The notes beneath the pieces are model-generated. The model was not told the origin of the DNA, searched no databases, and saw only the letters and a program-made list of their open reading frames with translations. A DNA stretch of 64,000 nt, from contig JACJWY010000008.1 in the NCBI GenBank assembly GCA_020636955.1, positions 1 to 64,000 of the forward strand. The letters run 5' to 3'. Position numbers and translations under genes: made by a program. Shown piece by piece: positions 49,285-58,650 of this stretch; within the stretch, counting starts at the first letter, position 1, and each line of letters starts with the position of its first letter. The DNA is from Thermoleophilales bacterium (GTDB lineage Bacteria > Actinomycetota > Thermoleophilia > Solirubrobacterales > 70-9).

Positions 49285-49332
49285 AAGGACGCGCCCGGGT
49301 CCGATCCCCCCGGCCGGACCCGGCGCCTCCTT
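49285..49332 (+). terminator. Long GC hairpin after the GroES-like gene
   Basis: Outer arms AAGGA (49285-49289) and TCCTT (49328-49332) enclose GCGCC/GGCGC and CGGGTCCG/CGGACCCG. Sits 8 bases after the stop at 49277, so a terminator is likely. Confidence 0.6.
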
Positions 49333-49435
49333 GCTGTCGGTTCCCTCCCATTTGGAACCCGGTTGCCCTGCCGGCGCTCGGACAACCGCACCTTAAACCG
49401 GGCAACCGATCGCTAGTTTCGGTCCCGCGAACAAA

Positions 49436-49465
49436 GAAGACTCCCGGGTCCGTAGTCTTCCCGGG
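49436..49465 (+). other. Possible H-type pseudoknot in the ychF leader
   Basis: GAAGACT (49436-49442) pairs with AGTCTTC (49454-49460) around an 11-base loop that contains CCCGGG (49443-49448); this can pair with CCCGGG at 49460-49465. The start codon is at 49468, with no separate Shine-Dalgarno sequence. Could hold back or time translation of YchF. Confidence 0.35.
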
Positions 49466-49467
49466 CG

Positions 49468-50544
49468 ATGGCCCTCTCGATCGGAATCGTTGGCCTTCCC
49501 AATGCCGGGAAGTCGACCCTCTTCAATGCCCTGACCAGAAACGACGTGCTCGCGGCGAACTACCCCTTCGCCACGATCGAACCGAACGTCGGGGTGGTGG
49601 GGGTGCCCGATCCCCGGCTCGAGAAACTGGCCGGCATCTACGAGTCGGAGAAGATCCTGCCGGCCACGGTCCAGTTCGTTGACATTGCCGGCATCGTCAA
49701 GGGAGCATCCGAGGGCGAGGGAATGGGCAATAAGTTCCTCTCCAACATCCGCGAGTCCGACGCGATCTGCCAGGTGACGAGGGTCTTCCAGGACGACGAC
49801 ATCACCCATGTCGATGGTGAGGTCGAACCGAGAAACGACATTGAAGTGATCCGCACCGAGCTGATCCTCGCCGACCTGCAGACGATCGAGAACGCCTTGC
49901 CGAGGCTGAGCAAGGAAGCCAAGCGTGACAAGGACCTCGAAGTCCAGGTGAAAGCGGCCGAGGCCGCGAAGGAAGTCCTCGAAGGCGGCCAGGGAATCTT
50001 CGAGGCCGGGTTCGACGACGAACCGATCCGCGAGCTTCACCTGATGACCGCCAAGCCGCTGCTCTATGTCTTCAACTGCTCCGAGCAGGAGCTCGCCGAC
50101 GAATCCCTCAAGGCCGAGCTGCGCGAACTGGTCGCTCCGGCTGAAGCGATCTTCCTCGACGCCAAGTTCGAGGCGGAGCTGGTCGAACTCGACGATGAGG
50201 AAGAAGCGCGGGAGATGCTGGCCGACGTCGGGGTCGAGGAACCGGGCCTGGACGTGCTGGCCCGGGTTGGTTTCGAGACCCTGGGCCTGCAGACCTACCT
50301 CACGGCCGGACCGATGGAAACCCGGGCCTGGCAGATCCACAAGGGCGACACCGCACCGGAAGCCGCCGGGGTGATCCACACCGACTTCCAGCGCGGCTTC
50401 ATCAAGGCCGAGATCATCTCCTTCGATGACCTGCTTCAGCACGGGTCGATGGCTGACGCCCGGGCCGCCGGCAAGGTCCGCCTCGAAGGCAAGGATTACG
50501 TGATGCAGGATGGCGACGTGGTCGACTTCAAGTTCAACGTCTGA
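49468..50544 (+). CDS. ychF: YchF/OLA1-family P-loop ATPase/GTPase
   Basis: 358 aa, full length. Walker [16 protein letters not shown], switch II region [20 protein letters not shown], NKxE-like base-specificity site replaced as usual in this family, and the C-terminal TGS domain ([20 protein letters not shown]). YchF binds ribosomes and hydrolyses ATP better than GTP. It is the best conserved gene in this part of the window. Confidence 0.95.
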   Translation: MALSIGIVGLPNAGKSTLFNALTRNDVLAANYPFATIEPNVGVVGVPDPRLEKLAGIYESEKILPATVQFVDIAGIVKGASEGEGMGNKFLSNIRESDAICQVTRVFQDDDITHVDGEVEPRNDIEVIRTELILADLQTIENALPRLSKEAKRDKDLEVQVKAAEAAKEVLEGGQGIFEAGFDDEPIRELHLMTAKPLLYVFNCSEQELADESLKAELRELVAPAEAIFLDAKFEAELVELDDEEEAREMLADVGVEEPGLDVLARVGFETLGLQTYLTAGPMETRAWQIHKGDTAPEAAGVIHTDFQRGFIKAEIISFDDLLQHGSMADARAAGKVRLEGKDYVMQDGDVVDFKFNV

Positions 50545-50573
50545 CCGACTCCGCATCTCGCGAGCATTCGGTG

Positions 50574-52421
50574 TCAGCGCATCAACTCGGCGCGGAGCTG
50601 GCCGACCCGCTGGGCGACCTGGCGGAGCAGGTTCTCGAGCAGGGTGACGACCAGGTCCGGGTTTCTGGCCCGCAGCACCTCGAGGTCGCCGGCGGTCAGG
50701 ATCCAGGCCTTGACCTCGGTGTCGGCGCGTGGCAATCCGGCCAGTGGCGTTCCGGCGATCATCGAAACCTCGCCCAGGGTCATTCCCGGCGAAAGGGTCG
50801 CCAGCCGCTGGTAGCCACCAACATCGGCTTCTGCCAGCAGGCTGATCTTGCCGGCGGTGACCAGCAGCATCTGCTCTGGCGGCACCATCTCGGTTCCGTA
50901 GAACAGTTCTCCTGCCTCGAAGATCACGTGTTCGAGGTGGGAGCTCAGCAGTTCGATCTCTTCGATGCTCATGCCGAGTGTCGCCCCGTGCTGGGCCAGG
51001 CTGAGCTCCGGGTCGGCCTCAAGGTCGCCGAACTTCTCGATCAGGCCCTGCTCGCACCATTCGAGGGCGAGATCAAGGTCGGGGAAGGTCCGGACCGGAT
51101 GTAGCCCTTCTTCTTCCCTGTAACGGGTCAGTTCATCGAGGAATAGCGGATGCCGGTCGACATCGGAGAAGGCGATCTCCCCGCCGGCCTCCTCGTAACT
51201 CTCGATCAGGTGACTGAGGATCGGCACGTCAATCAGGTCGATCGCCCGCACCGCCCGGAAGTCCAGCACGGCGAAATCGGTGTGTTCGGCCCGGTGGAGG
51301 GCGGAGCCAGTGACCAGCTCGCCGGCCGCGAAGGAGAGCTCGCCCTGAAGTTCCAGCACCTTGGCCCGGCGACCGTTCTCGGCCAGGATCGCCTGTTCGC
51401 TCGGCGGGCGGAGTCGCTTCGACCGCGAGTCGTGACAGGTGCGTTCAATCCGGATCGGAGGCGGCGGCCTGCGGGCGGGGCTCATCACGTGAAGGTGAAG
51501 CTCGTCCGAGAGGTCCTCGCAGACCTTGATTCCCCGCACGCTGTTGCCGTGAACGTCGAGTGGCGGCGAGTAGATGGCGATCCCGAGCTGGCCGGGCAGC
51601 ACGGCGATGATCCCGCCGGCCACCCCGGATTTGGCGGGCAGGCCGACCGTGTAGAGCCAGTCGCCGGCCGAGTCATACATCCCGCAGGAGGCCATCACGC
51701 TGAGCACATCGCGGACCGTGTCTTCCCGCAGGACCCGCTCGCCGGTCACCGGATTGACCCCGGTCGACGCCAGCGTCGCGGCCATGGTCGCGAGGTCGCG
51801 GCAAGTGACCAGGGTGGAACATTGGCGGAAGTAGGTTTCGACCACCTCTTCCACATCGCGCTCGATCACCCCGGCGTTCTTGAGCAGATAGGCGATTGCC
51901 CGGTTGCGGTTGCCGGTCTCGTTTTCCGAGCGAAACACCTGCTCGTCCACCTTGAGGTGCCGGCCCGCAAATTGCGAGTACTCGTGGAGGATCCGGTCGA
52001 TCGGCTTTTCGAATCCGAGTGGCTCGATCAGCGAAGCGGTGGCGATCGCCCCTGCGTTGACCATCGGGTTGAGCGGCAGCCCGGTCCCCGGCTGCAGGGT
52101 GATCGAGTTGAAGGCCTCTCCGCTGGGCTCCACATCGACATGCCTGCGCACTTCCTCTTCACCAATCGCCTCCAGCGCCAGGGCAAAGGTCAAAGGCTTG
52201 GAGATCGACTGGATCGTGAACTCCCGCCGGGTGTCTCCAACCTCATACACAGACCCGTCGGCGGTGACCATCGAGATCCCGAACCAGGTCGGGTTCGAAG
52301 TCGCCAGTTCCGGAATGTAGCTCGCCACCTCCCCGGACAGGTCCCCCGCATGCCGCTCATGCAGACGCTCAAGCAGGGCCTGAACGGGCGAGGAGGTTCT
52401 GGAATTGCCGGTCTCGTTCAC
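50574..52421 (-). CDS. glsA: Glutaminase-STAS-cNMP-binding fusion protein
   Basis: 615 aa in three parts. Residues 1-310: glutaminase with nucleophile Ser/Lys in FTIQSISKPL, MVNAGAIATAS and PAKSGVAGGI, full length for GlsA. Residues about 345-450: STAS domain (KVLELQGELSFAAGEL, VLDFRAVRAIDLIDVPIL), but the usual phosphorylatable Ser after IDxS is absent. Residues about 480-610: cyclic-nucleotide-binding-like domain with LSPGMTLGEVSMIAG and PRADTEVKAWIL holding the Glu and Arg of a binding pocket. It should deaminate glutamine to glutamate, with activity perhaps set by a nucleotide or protein partner through the added domains. Confidence 0.87.
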   Translation of the reverse strand: MNETGNSRTSSPVQALLERLHERHAGDLSGEVASYIPELATSNPTWFGISMVTADGSVYEVGDTRREFTIQSISKPLTFALALEAIGEEEVRRHVDVEPSGEAFNSITLQPGTGLPLNPMVNAGAIATASLIEPLGFEKPIDRILHEYSQFAGRHLKVDEQVFRSENETGNRNRAIAYLLKNAGVIERDVEEVVETYFRQCSTLVTCRDLATMAATLASTGVNPVTGERVLREDTVRDVLSVMASCGMYDSAGDWLYTVGLPAKSGVAGGIIAVLPGQLGIAIYSPPLDVHGNSVRGIKVCEDLSDELHLHVMSPARRPPPPIRIERTCHDSRSKRLRPPSEQAILAENGRRAKVLELQGELSFAAGELVTGSALHRAEHTDFAVLDFRAVRAIDLIDVPILSHLIESYEEAGGEIAFSDVDRHPLFLDELTRYREEEGLHPVRTFPDLDLALEWCEQGLIEKFGDLEADPELSLAQHGATLGMSIEEIELLSSHLEHVIFEAGELFYGTEMVPPEQMLLVTAGKISLLAEADVGGYQRLATLSPGMTLGEVSMIAGTPLAGLPRADTEVKAWILTAGDLEVLRARNPDLVVTLLENLLRQVAQRVGQLRAELMR

Positions 52422-52477
52422 GGTAGCTGCTTCTATACCCCGTCCCGCTCACCTTCCACTCACGAGGCTAGCTCGAA

Positions 52478-52499
52478 TTTTGGCTAGGCTCAACCTGTG
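52478..52499 (+). promoter_or_regulatory. Iron/manganese-box-like site at the DtxR-family gene start
   Basis: TTTTGGCTAGGCTCAACCTG overlaps the GTG at 52497. Its first half matches the DtxR/IdeR consensus well (TTAGGTTAGGCT) and the second half fits with one base slipped. Suggests metal-dependent autorepression; weak without binding data. Confidence 0.4.
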
Positions 52500-53189
52500 A
52501 GCATGGCTGCCACCAAGAAGTCCGAGGCGCTGCCGACCGCGGCGGTTGAGGACTACGCGAAGGCGATTTATTCGCTGACTGGCTGGGGTGAGGAAACCGC
52601 CTCCACCAACGACCTGGCCGAGCGGCTCGGGGTGAAGGCCGGATCGGTCTCGGCGATGATCAAGAAACTTGACGAGGCCGGCCTGGTCGAGCGGGTTCCC
52701 TACCACGGGGTTCGGCTCACCGCGGACGGAACGCGGGTGGCGATGACCGTGCTCCGCCGGCACCGGCTGCTGGAACTATTCCTCGCCGAGGTGCTTGATG
52801 TGCCCTGGGACCGGGTCCACGCCGAGGCCGAGGTGCTGGAGCACGCGCTCTCGGAAGATCTGACCGACCTGATCTCGGCCAAGCTGGGCGAACCCGACTT
52901 CGACCCGCACGGCGATCCGATACCCGACCGGGACCTCGAGATAAGGGAGACGGAAACGGTCGCCCTGGCCGGCCTCGCGCCCGGAGACGTGGGTCGTTTC
53001 GTCCGGGTCTCCGATTCGAACCCGGAGATGCTCGCCTACCTGAGCGAGAACGGAATCGCGGTCGGTGACCGGCTTGAGCTGGTCGAGCGTCAACCGTTCG
53101 ACGGACCGGTGACCGTGAAAATCGGTGCCAACTCGCATGTGCTCGGCCTGACCCTCGCCCGGGCGATGCGGGTCGACCACAAGGCGTAA
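52497..53189 (+). CDS. DtxR/MntR-family metal-dependent regulator
   Basis: 230 aa, GTG start (ATG 52503 possible). N-terminal winged helix (NDLAERLGVKAGSVSAMIKK, TADGTRVAM), dimer/metal domain (RRHRLLELFLAEVL, WDRVHAEAEVLEHALS) and C-terminal FeoA/SH3-like domain from residue about 150 (VALAGLAPGDVGRFVRV). The metal ligands are EDY near the start and EVLEH; DtxR has Cys and Met at these places, MntR has Asp and Glu. This suggests Mn(II) or Fe(II) with MntR-like ligands on an IdeR-length protein. Confidence 0.9.
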   Translation: MSMAATKKSEALPTAAVEDYAKAIYSLTGWGEETASTNDLAERLGVKAGSVSAMIKKLDEAGLVERVPYHGVRLTADGTRVAMTVLRRHRLLELFLAEVLDVPWDRVHAEAEVLEHALSEDLTDLISAKLGEPDFDPHGDPIPDRDLEIRETETVALAGLAPGDVGRFVRVSDSNPEMLAYLSENGIAVGDRLELVERQPFDGPVTVKIGANSHVLGLTLARAMRVDHKA

Positions 53190-53251
53190 TCCAGGCCCGG
53201 CCCGACCGGCTTGACCCGGACAGGAACGGCCCGGCAGGTCTGCACCCGGGC

Positions 53252-54607
53252 TCAGCCCGGGACCCGGCGCAGGCGCCAGAGCTCACGACCGTGAACCCCG
53301 TCATCGGCGACGAAATACAGGAAATGCCGGGTGCGGGTGAAACCGCGAGGAGAGCTGCTGCCCTCCCCCTGGAGGACATCGGCGAACAGCCGGTAGTGGT
53401 CACCGCTCACCACCCTGAGCTCGGTGCCATGCAGGAGGTCGGAGGAAACGAAGAAGACCCGCCCTGCGAACTCCTTGAAGTACTGCGGGTAGACCCACGG
53501 ATAATCGAACTCCTGGTCGGGGTCGGTCAGGGTGACGACCTTCTCGCCATCGAAGAAACTGGGCCAACTTCTCATGTTGCCGATCGGGTCGCCGGCAAAC
53601 GAGGTGAAAAAGATCCTGCCACCCGCGGCAACCGGGGCGTTCTTGTAGGTGCTCGGAAAATCCGGATCGTCCGCGATCGGATGAACATCGGCCACCGGCC
53701 AGGCATCGTCGCTTTCCCAGAGGTCATTGTTCACGGCGAAGTAAACCTTGCCGTCCAGTCCCGCGAACGACGTGATGTTGTCCCACTCCGGGCCTTCGTG
53801 TTCAGCGGCAACCAGGCCGAGTCGTTTCCCGTCGGTGCGCCAGGGCTCGAGCCAGTGCCCTGGGGTATCGGCGGTGAGATAGACCGAATCACCGACCGCG
53901 GTCAGCCAGGCCATGTTGGTGCCGTCGGGGCCAGGGGTGATCTCCCCGATCATCCGCGTGCCTGCCTCGGTACCGTCCGATCGCCAGAGCTCGCCGCCGT
54001 GAACCCCGTCGGTCGCGTTGAAAATCACCTGGTTGCCGAGCCGGGTGATGTAACCGGGAAAGGAACCGGCCGGACCCGGGTTGATGTCCTTGACCCGCCG
54101 GGCCCGCCGGCCATTGTACTTCCAGAGTTCATTTCGCCAGTAGTCGCCGCCCCGGAAGAAGAGCAGCCCGTTTGCGACGGTGAGGGAGGAATTGTCCTGA
54201 ACCGTGAGCTTCTTCGGCCAGCCCGGAACCGGTTCGACCCGGTGACCGCCCCGGGTGGTGCGCCAGAGTCTCAGGTCGATGCTCGAATCCGAACCCAACA
54301 GGTAAAGGCGGCCCTGGTAGGCGACCTTCGCGGCCCAGTAGAACTGGCGCGAACCGTCCCCGACCGGGCGGACCATCCGGGTCGATTTGCCGTTGCTGCG
54401 CCAGAGGCCCTGGCGCCCGGGGCCGGCATCCGCATAGAAGTAGACGAAGTCCCCCACCGCGGTCAGCTTTTTCGGCTTCGAGCCGCTGGGACCGGGGTTC
54501 ACGTCGGCGGCCAGTTCGGCCCTGACCGCAGCCTGGGCCGAAGCGGCAAACCAGCCGAACGAAATCAGGACCAGCGCGGCAACCGCGAATCTAGCCGATG
54601 ACCTCAT
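53252..54607 (-). CDS. Secreted ELWxxDGT-repeat protein, copy 2
   Basis: 451 aa. Signal peptide to ASAQA. Beta-propeller-like repeats each ending in a version of GELWRSDGTEAGT or GLWRSNGKST, with DLNPG-like turns DINPGPAGS, EITPGPDGT, DVNPGPSGS. The repeats are common in large bacterial surface and carbohydrate-linked proteins, where their function is unclear. The start overlaps the previous stop by 4 bases, so the two repeat proteins are made together. Confidence 0.82.
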   Translation of the reverse strand: MRSSARFAVAALVLISFGWFAASAQAAVRAELAADVNPGPSGSKPKKLTAVGDFVYFYADAGPGRQGLWRSNGKSTRMVRPVGDGSRQFYWAAKVAYQGRLYLLGSDSSIDLRLWRTTRGGHRVEPVPGWPKKLTVQDNSSLTVANGLLFFRGGDYWRNELWKYNGRRARRVKDINPGPAGSFPGYITRLGNQVIFNATDGVHGGELWRSDGTEAGTRMIGEITPGPDGTNMAWLTAVGDSVYLTADTPGHWLEPWRTDGKRLGLVAAEHEGPEWDNITSFAGLDGKVYFAVNNDLWESDDAWPVADVHPIADDPDFPSTYKNAPVAAGGRIFFTSFAGDPIGNMRSWPSFFDGEKVVTLTDPDQEFDYPWVYPQYFKEFAGRVFFVSSDLLHGTELRVVSGDHYRLFADVLQGEGSSSPRGFTRTRHFLYFVADDGVHGRELWRLRRVPG

Positions 54608-56265
54608 CTCGTCAACCTCAGCCTCCGGGTCAAGGTCTTCGAATTGCCCGCGTCATCACGGACGGTGACTTTCAGTCTGGCCGTTCCCGGACGCAAACCC
54701 CGCCGGACCCTCACCTTCACCAGGATTTCCTTGCCCGCGCCGACCCGGAAGCTTCCCTTGCCGATCGTGGCAGAACCCCTCGAAAGCTCCAGCCGCCCGC
54801 GACAGGGCCCGGCCTGCTCGCTCGCCGGACAACGAAGGGCAATCCTGACAGCCCCCTTTCGGATCTTCACGACCCCGCCCCTGACCCGCAGGTTGGCCGA
54901 ATCATCCTCGAAGAGGTGCCAGAGCTCGTTGCCGTGCACACCGTCGTCGGCGATGAAGTAGACCTCGTCCCCGAAATTGGTGAACAGTCCGGGCATGCCG
55001 GAGTCCCGGCCCGGAAGGATGTCCTTGTAGAGGACCGCCCTGCCGTCCCGCAGGGTCCAGAGTTCGGTGCCGTATTTATCGTCGCTCCCGGTCATGAAGA
55101 TCTGGCCGTCGAAGTCGACGAAGGGACCGGAACCGCCGGGGGCCCAGCCGATCGAACCGTCGCCGTCACCGGCCGGAGAGCCAAGCAACTGGAACTTGCC
55201 GTCGTGGAGTCGCCATGGTTCTGCCCCGTGATAATCGTCGGTGCCAACGAAATACAGGTCGTTCCCGATCACGGTCAGGTCCGAGATGGCGGCGCCGTAG
55301 GGGACATCCCGGTACTCCGGCTGCTGGCCCGGGGCCTTGACCACCCAGAGTCGGCCGCCGGCCACGAAGTACACCCTCGGGCCGACCTGGATCACCTGGC
55401 CGATCTCGATCGGCCCGAGCTGTTCCACACTCTCGCCATCCGAACGCCAGCCGGTCAGGTGGATGCCGTAGGCGGTGCGGGTCGAGAAGTAGAGCCGCTC
55501 CCCGGCAACGGCCAGGGTGGAGAAAGATGAACCTTCCGCTCCGGGCGTCGCGTCGAGAAAGAGCTCGGTGCTCTGACCGTTGGTCCGCCAGAGCTCCATG
55601 CCATGGATTCCGTCGTCGGCGAGAAAGTAGAGCCAGTCACCCAGGATGTTGGACTGAAAAAAGCCCGGCCAGGCATCCCCCGCCCCGGGCTTGATGTCGG
55701 TGAACTGCTCAACCTGACTGCCGTCGTAACGGAAGATCTCCTGGCCGGAAGTCCCGTTACTGGCCACGAAATAGAGCTCGCCGTCGAAGACCGTGAGGCC
55801 CCGGGGATATCCGCTTTCCGGCCCGGGGAGAACGTCGGCAACCAGTTCAGCGTCATTGCCGTCCGGGGTCAGCCGCCAGAGCTCGTCACCGGTGGCGGGG
55901 GAGTGCGCCTGGAAGTAGTAGCGGCCCTGGAACTCGACCGGGACCTGTTCCGACCTGAACCCGTAGTCGGGTCCCGGGTAGATGTCCCGCACCATCTCCG
56001 CCGACTTGCCGTCGGTCCGCCACAGTTCGCGTCCGTATTGCGCGAATTCGGGCACGAAATAGAGCTGGTCGCCGATCGGTGTCAGCTGGTCGAACGAGCT
56101 GAGCCCGAAGGGGGTGATGCCACTCGGCCCCGGCTTCACGTCGATCGCCAGCCTCGCCGCCACACCTGCCTGCGCGCCGGGAGCCATGAAGAGGGCTGCC
56201 GCGACCAGAAACGAGGCAACGATGGCACCCGCCACCATAGGTGCTCCAAAGCGAACTGCCCTCAC
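54604..56265 (-). CDS. Secreted ELWxxDGT-repeat protein, copy 1
   Basis: 553 aa from GTG 56265, six bases after AGGAGA; the frame extends to 56325. Signal peptide SFLVAAALFMAPGAQA. Repeats RELWRTDGKSAEMV, MELWRTNGQSTEL, GTELWTLRDGRAVL and DELWRLTPDG, with DVKPGPSGI, DVLPGPESG, DIKPGAGDA turns. The last 85 residues form an extra beta domain (RIALRCPASEQAGPCRGRLE) ending in RRLRLTR. First gene of a two-gene operon. Confidence 0.82.
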   Translation of the reverse strand: MRAVRFGAPMVAGAIVASFLVAAALFMAPGAQAGVAARLAIDVKPGPSGITPFGLSSFDQLTPIGDQLYFVPEFAQYGRELWRTDGKSAEMVRDIYPGPDYGFRSEQVPVEFQGRYYFQAHSPATGDELWRLTPDGNDAELVADVLPGPESGYPRGLTVFDGELYFVASNGTSGQEIFRYDGSQVEQFTDIKPGAGDAWPGFFQSNILGDWLYFLADDGIHGMELWRTNGQSTELFLDATPGAEGSSFSTLAVAGERLYFSTRTAYGIHLTGWRSDGESVEQLGPIEIGQVIQVGPRVYFVAGGRLWVVKAPGQQPEYRDVPYGAAISDLTVIGNDLYFVGTDDYHGAEPWRLHDGKFQLLGSPAGDGDGSIGWAPGGSGPFVDFDGQIFMTGSDDKYGTELWTLRDGRAVLYKDILPGRDSGMPGLFTNFGDEVYFIADDGVHGNELWHLFEDDSANLRVRGGVVKIRKGAVRIALRCPASEQAGPCRGRLELSRGSATIGKGSFRVGAGKEILVKVRVRRGLRPGTARLKVTVRDDAGNSKTLTRRLRLTR

Positions 56266-56360
56266 TGGCTTCTCCTGACTGGTCGGCGGTCCCCGTGGTG
56301 GAGTCACGCCCTGGACGATGCCCACTAAACCCCGGGAGAATCCCGAAGTTTCGCCCGGTT

Positions 56361-57314
56361 TCAGACGGTCTGTTTGGGCTTTGGCTCGGACCGCGGCGTG
56401 AACTGAAGCTGCTTCTCGGCACCGGCAACCCCCTGCCCGATCTGACGGGTCCTTTCGATCTCCGAGTTGAGTTCAAGGCCGAAGAGGACCGCGATGTTCG
56501 AGATCCAGAACCAGATCAGCAGCACCACGAACCCGCCGAGGGTGCCATAGGTCTTGTTGTAGGAGCCGAAATTGCCGACATAGAAGGCGAAGGTGGCCGA
56601 AGCAAGAACCCAGACCAAAAGCGCCACCACCGCCCCGGGAGTGAAGAAGCGAAACCGTCCGGTTTCCACATTCGGCGAGAAGTGAAAGAGCACGGCGAAC
56701 ATCACCAGCACCAGGGCGATCATTACCGGCCATTTCGCGTAATTCCAGATGTCAACCGCGGTCGAACCGATGCCGAGCGGTTCCGCGACCGCCCGCACCA
56801 CCGGCCCGGTCATCACCAGTCCGATCGCCAGCAGGGCAAGGATCAGGATCATCGCCAGGGTCACCCCGAGCTGCAACGGCTTCAGCTTCCAGAACGGCCG
56901 GCCCTCCCGGGTTTCGAAGATCACGTTGGAAGCCCGGCCGAAGGCACCGACGTAACCGGATGCGGCCCAGATCGCCAGGGCCAGTCCGACCACGAAGGTC
57001 ACGCCCGATGCCCCGCGACTCGAAGTGATGCCCTCGACCGGCCCCTTGAAGGTGTCGGCTGCGGCATCCGGCCCGAGGTTGGAAACGATCTCGGTCAGCT
57101 TGTCGGCCGTGGCTTCCGGGTTGGCGAAGAGACCGATGATCGAGACCAGTGCGATCAGCATCGGAAACAGTGACAGCAATCCGTAATAGGTCAGGGCGGC
57201 GGCCCAGTCGGTCATGCCGTCTTCCATGAATTCGGTCCCGCTGCGCTTCAGGGTGGCGGGGAGCGAGTCGTCCCGCTCGGCTCCCTCGGGTTTCATTTCG
57301 GTCGGGTCGGCCAT
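56361..57314 (-). CDS. YihY/BrkB-family inner membrane protein
   Basis: 317 aa with six hydrophobic helices. Family blocks: RSGTEFMEDGMTDWAAALTY, YGLLSLFPMLIALVSIIGL, ASGYVGAFGRASNVIFE, LGGFVVLLIWFWISNIAVLFG and ELNSEIERTRQIGQG. Wrongly called ribonuclease BN in older annotations; the fold is a membrane transporter or scaffold of unknown function. The adjacent genes offer no link. Confidence 0.9.
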   Translation of the reverse strand: MADPTEMKPEGAERDDSLPATLKRSGTEFMEDGMTDWAAALTYYGLLSLFPMLIALVSIIGLFANPEATADKLTEIVSNLGPDAAADTFKGPVEGITSSRGASGVTFVVGLALAIWAASGYVGAFGRASNVIFETREGRPFWKLKPLQLGVTLAMILILALLAIGLVMTGPVVRAVAEPLGIGSTAVDIWNYAKWPVMIALVLVMFAVLFHFSPNVETGRFRFFTPGAVVALLVWVLASATFAFYVGNFGSYNKTYGTLGGFVVLLIWFWISNIAVLFGLELNSEIERTRQIGQGVAGAEKQLQFTPRSEPKPKQTV

Positions 57315-57361
57315 GGCTGACTTGTACCCGAACTAACGAAATCGAACGGCTGCCGCCGCGA

Positions 57362-58084
57362 TCAGACGCCCAGCTGCTGCCGGAGATCGTCGACCAGGGT
57401 GCGAAGCTCGGCCAGTTCGCTGGTCAACTCACCGATCTGGCGTTCCAGCGACTCGACCCGTTCGGTTTCCGGCGTATAAACCGGGACCGGGAAAGGTTCG
57501 GCAGCTTCAATTCGGTCTCCGGGGGCGGTCGCATCCCGATCCGGTGGACCATCAACCCCGGATGCCGATGCCCCGAAACTTTCACTTTCCTCGGCTTGCT
57601 CGCCGCCGAGCAACTGGCGGTAGCGGTCCTCCTTCTGGCCCGGACGGCGGGGCAGACGCTCGATCAGATCGCGCGAGGCGAGGGAATTGAGCGTGGTCTC
57701 GAGCCCGTCGAGATCATGGAAGCCGAACATCCGCTCGGTGCGCTGCTTGAGCTGGCCCGGAGTCTGCTCGCCGCGCAGCATCAGCACTGCCAGCACGGAA
57801 ATCTGGCCTTCGGAAAGCGAAAGTTCCTGATCGAGCAGGTGGCGGTACTTCGGGGAGCGGCTGGTGTGACCGGAAGCCCCGCGGATCCAGCGGCGGCGAC
57901 CGAGTTCGCCCAATGCTTTGCGGATCTCCGCCTCGTCGTAGTCGACGACCGGCTCGCGATTGGTCGACTGGTTGCAGGCCAGCCGCAACGAGTTCAGGGT
58001 CAGCGGGTACTGGTCCGGCGTGGTCCGCTGCTTCTCGATCAGGCAACCGAGCACGCGGATCTCGACATCTGTGGGACCGATCAT
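57362..58084 (-). CDS. DUF480/YceH-family protein
   Basis: 240 aa from ATG 58084. VEIRVLGCLIEKQRTTPDQYPLTLNSL (two winged helices, starting with the family hallmark), RTERMFGFHDLDGLETTLN, and a C-terminal coiled coil (ERVESLERQIGELTSELAEL) after a Pro/Asp linker. YceH-type proteins are DNA- or RNA-binding-like but uncharacterised. Extra coil suggests oligomer formation. Confidence 0.9.
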   Translation of the reverse strand: MIGPTDVEIRVLGCLIEKQRTTPDQYPLTLNSLRLACNQSTNREPVVDYDEAEIRKALGELGRRRWIRGASGHTSRSPKYRHLLDQELSLSEGQISVLAVLMLRGEQTPGQLKQRTERMFGFHDLDGLETTLNSLASRDLIERLPRRPGQKEDRYRQLLGGEQAEESESFGASASGVDGPPDRDATAPGDRIEAAEPFPVPVYTPETERVESLERQIGELTSELAELRTLVDDLRQQLGV

Positions 58085-58095
58085 CGGCGCCGAGG

Positions 58096-58650
58096 CTACC
58101 GGGTCTGATCCCAAAGACGTTGAACGCGCCGTGTGGCTTTGCTTTCGGGCCCGAGCACCCTGTCGAGCCAGAGGTCGAGTTCCTCCCGATCCAGATTCTC
58201 GACACCGGCCAGCATCTGTTCGATGTCGATCCAGTCCTTGGTCCGATCGAAGGCCGCTTTGCAGACGATCAGGTGTTCCGGAGCCAGGATCGGAATGGTT
58301 CCCTCGCCGAATGGGACGGTCCGGGTCCTACGCGACATCGCTTCGTGGAAGGGGTCGTAGGCAAAGAAGACATCGACAGGATTTCGTCCCCAGCGCAGGT
58401 ACACCTGACCGTTCCGCCGGGCAACTTCCGGATCGACGTTGGCGTCGACTCCCACCGCCTCGAGGACTTCCAGCACTTCGGAAAGCTCATCTGTGGTTAC
58501 GAAGACATTGACATCGATGTCGACGGTGAGTCGGGGTTCCCCGTAGTAGGCGAGTGCCATGGCCCCGCCGATGGCGTGAGGGATGCCCGCTTCCCGAAGG
58601 CTCTGGTGAATCAGTGTCACCTTCCCGGCAAGCGGGAGACCGGAGCTCAT
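58096..58650 (-). CDS. Nucleotidyltransferase, toxin-like (AbiEii/DUF6036 type)
   Basis: 184 aa. IGGAMALAYYGEPRLTVDID gives the GG and the DxD of the nucleotidyltransferase site; RNPVDVFFAYDPFHEAM and ILAPEHLIVCKAAFDRTKDW follow, as in AbiEii and MenT-like enzymes that transfer nucleotides to tRNA. It starts within the stop of the 58647 gene (4-base overlap). Paired with the putative antitoxin upstream and an operator. It could also be a resistance or repair nucleotidyltransferase. Confidence 0.82.
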   Translation of the reverse strand: MSSGLPLAGKVTLIHQSLREAGIPHAIGGAMALAYYGEPRLTVDIDVNVFVTTDELSEVLEVLEAVGVDANVDPEVARRNGQVYLRWGRNPVDVFFAYDPFHEAMSRRTRTVPFGEGTIPILAPEHLIVCKAAFDRTKDWIDIEQMLAGVENLDREELDLWLDRVLGPESKATRRVQRLWDQTR

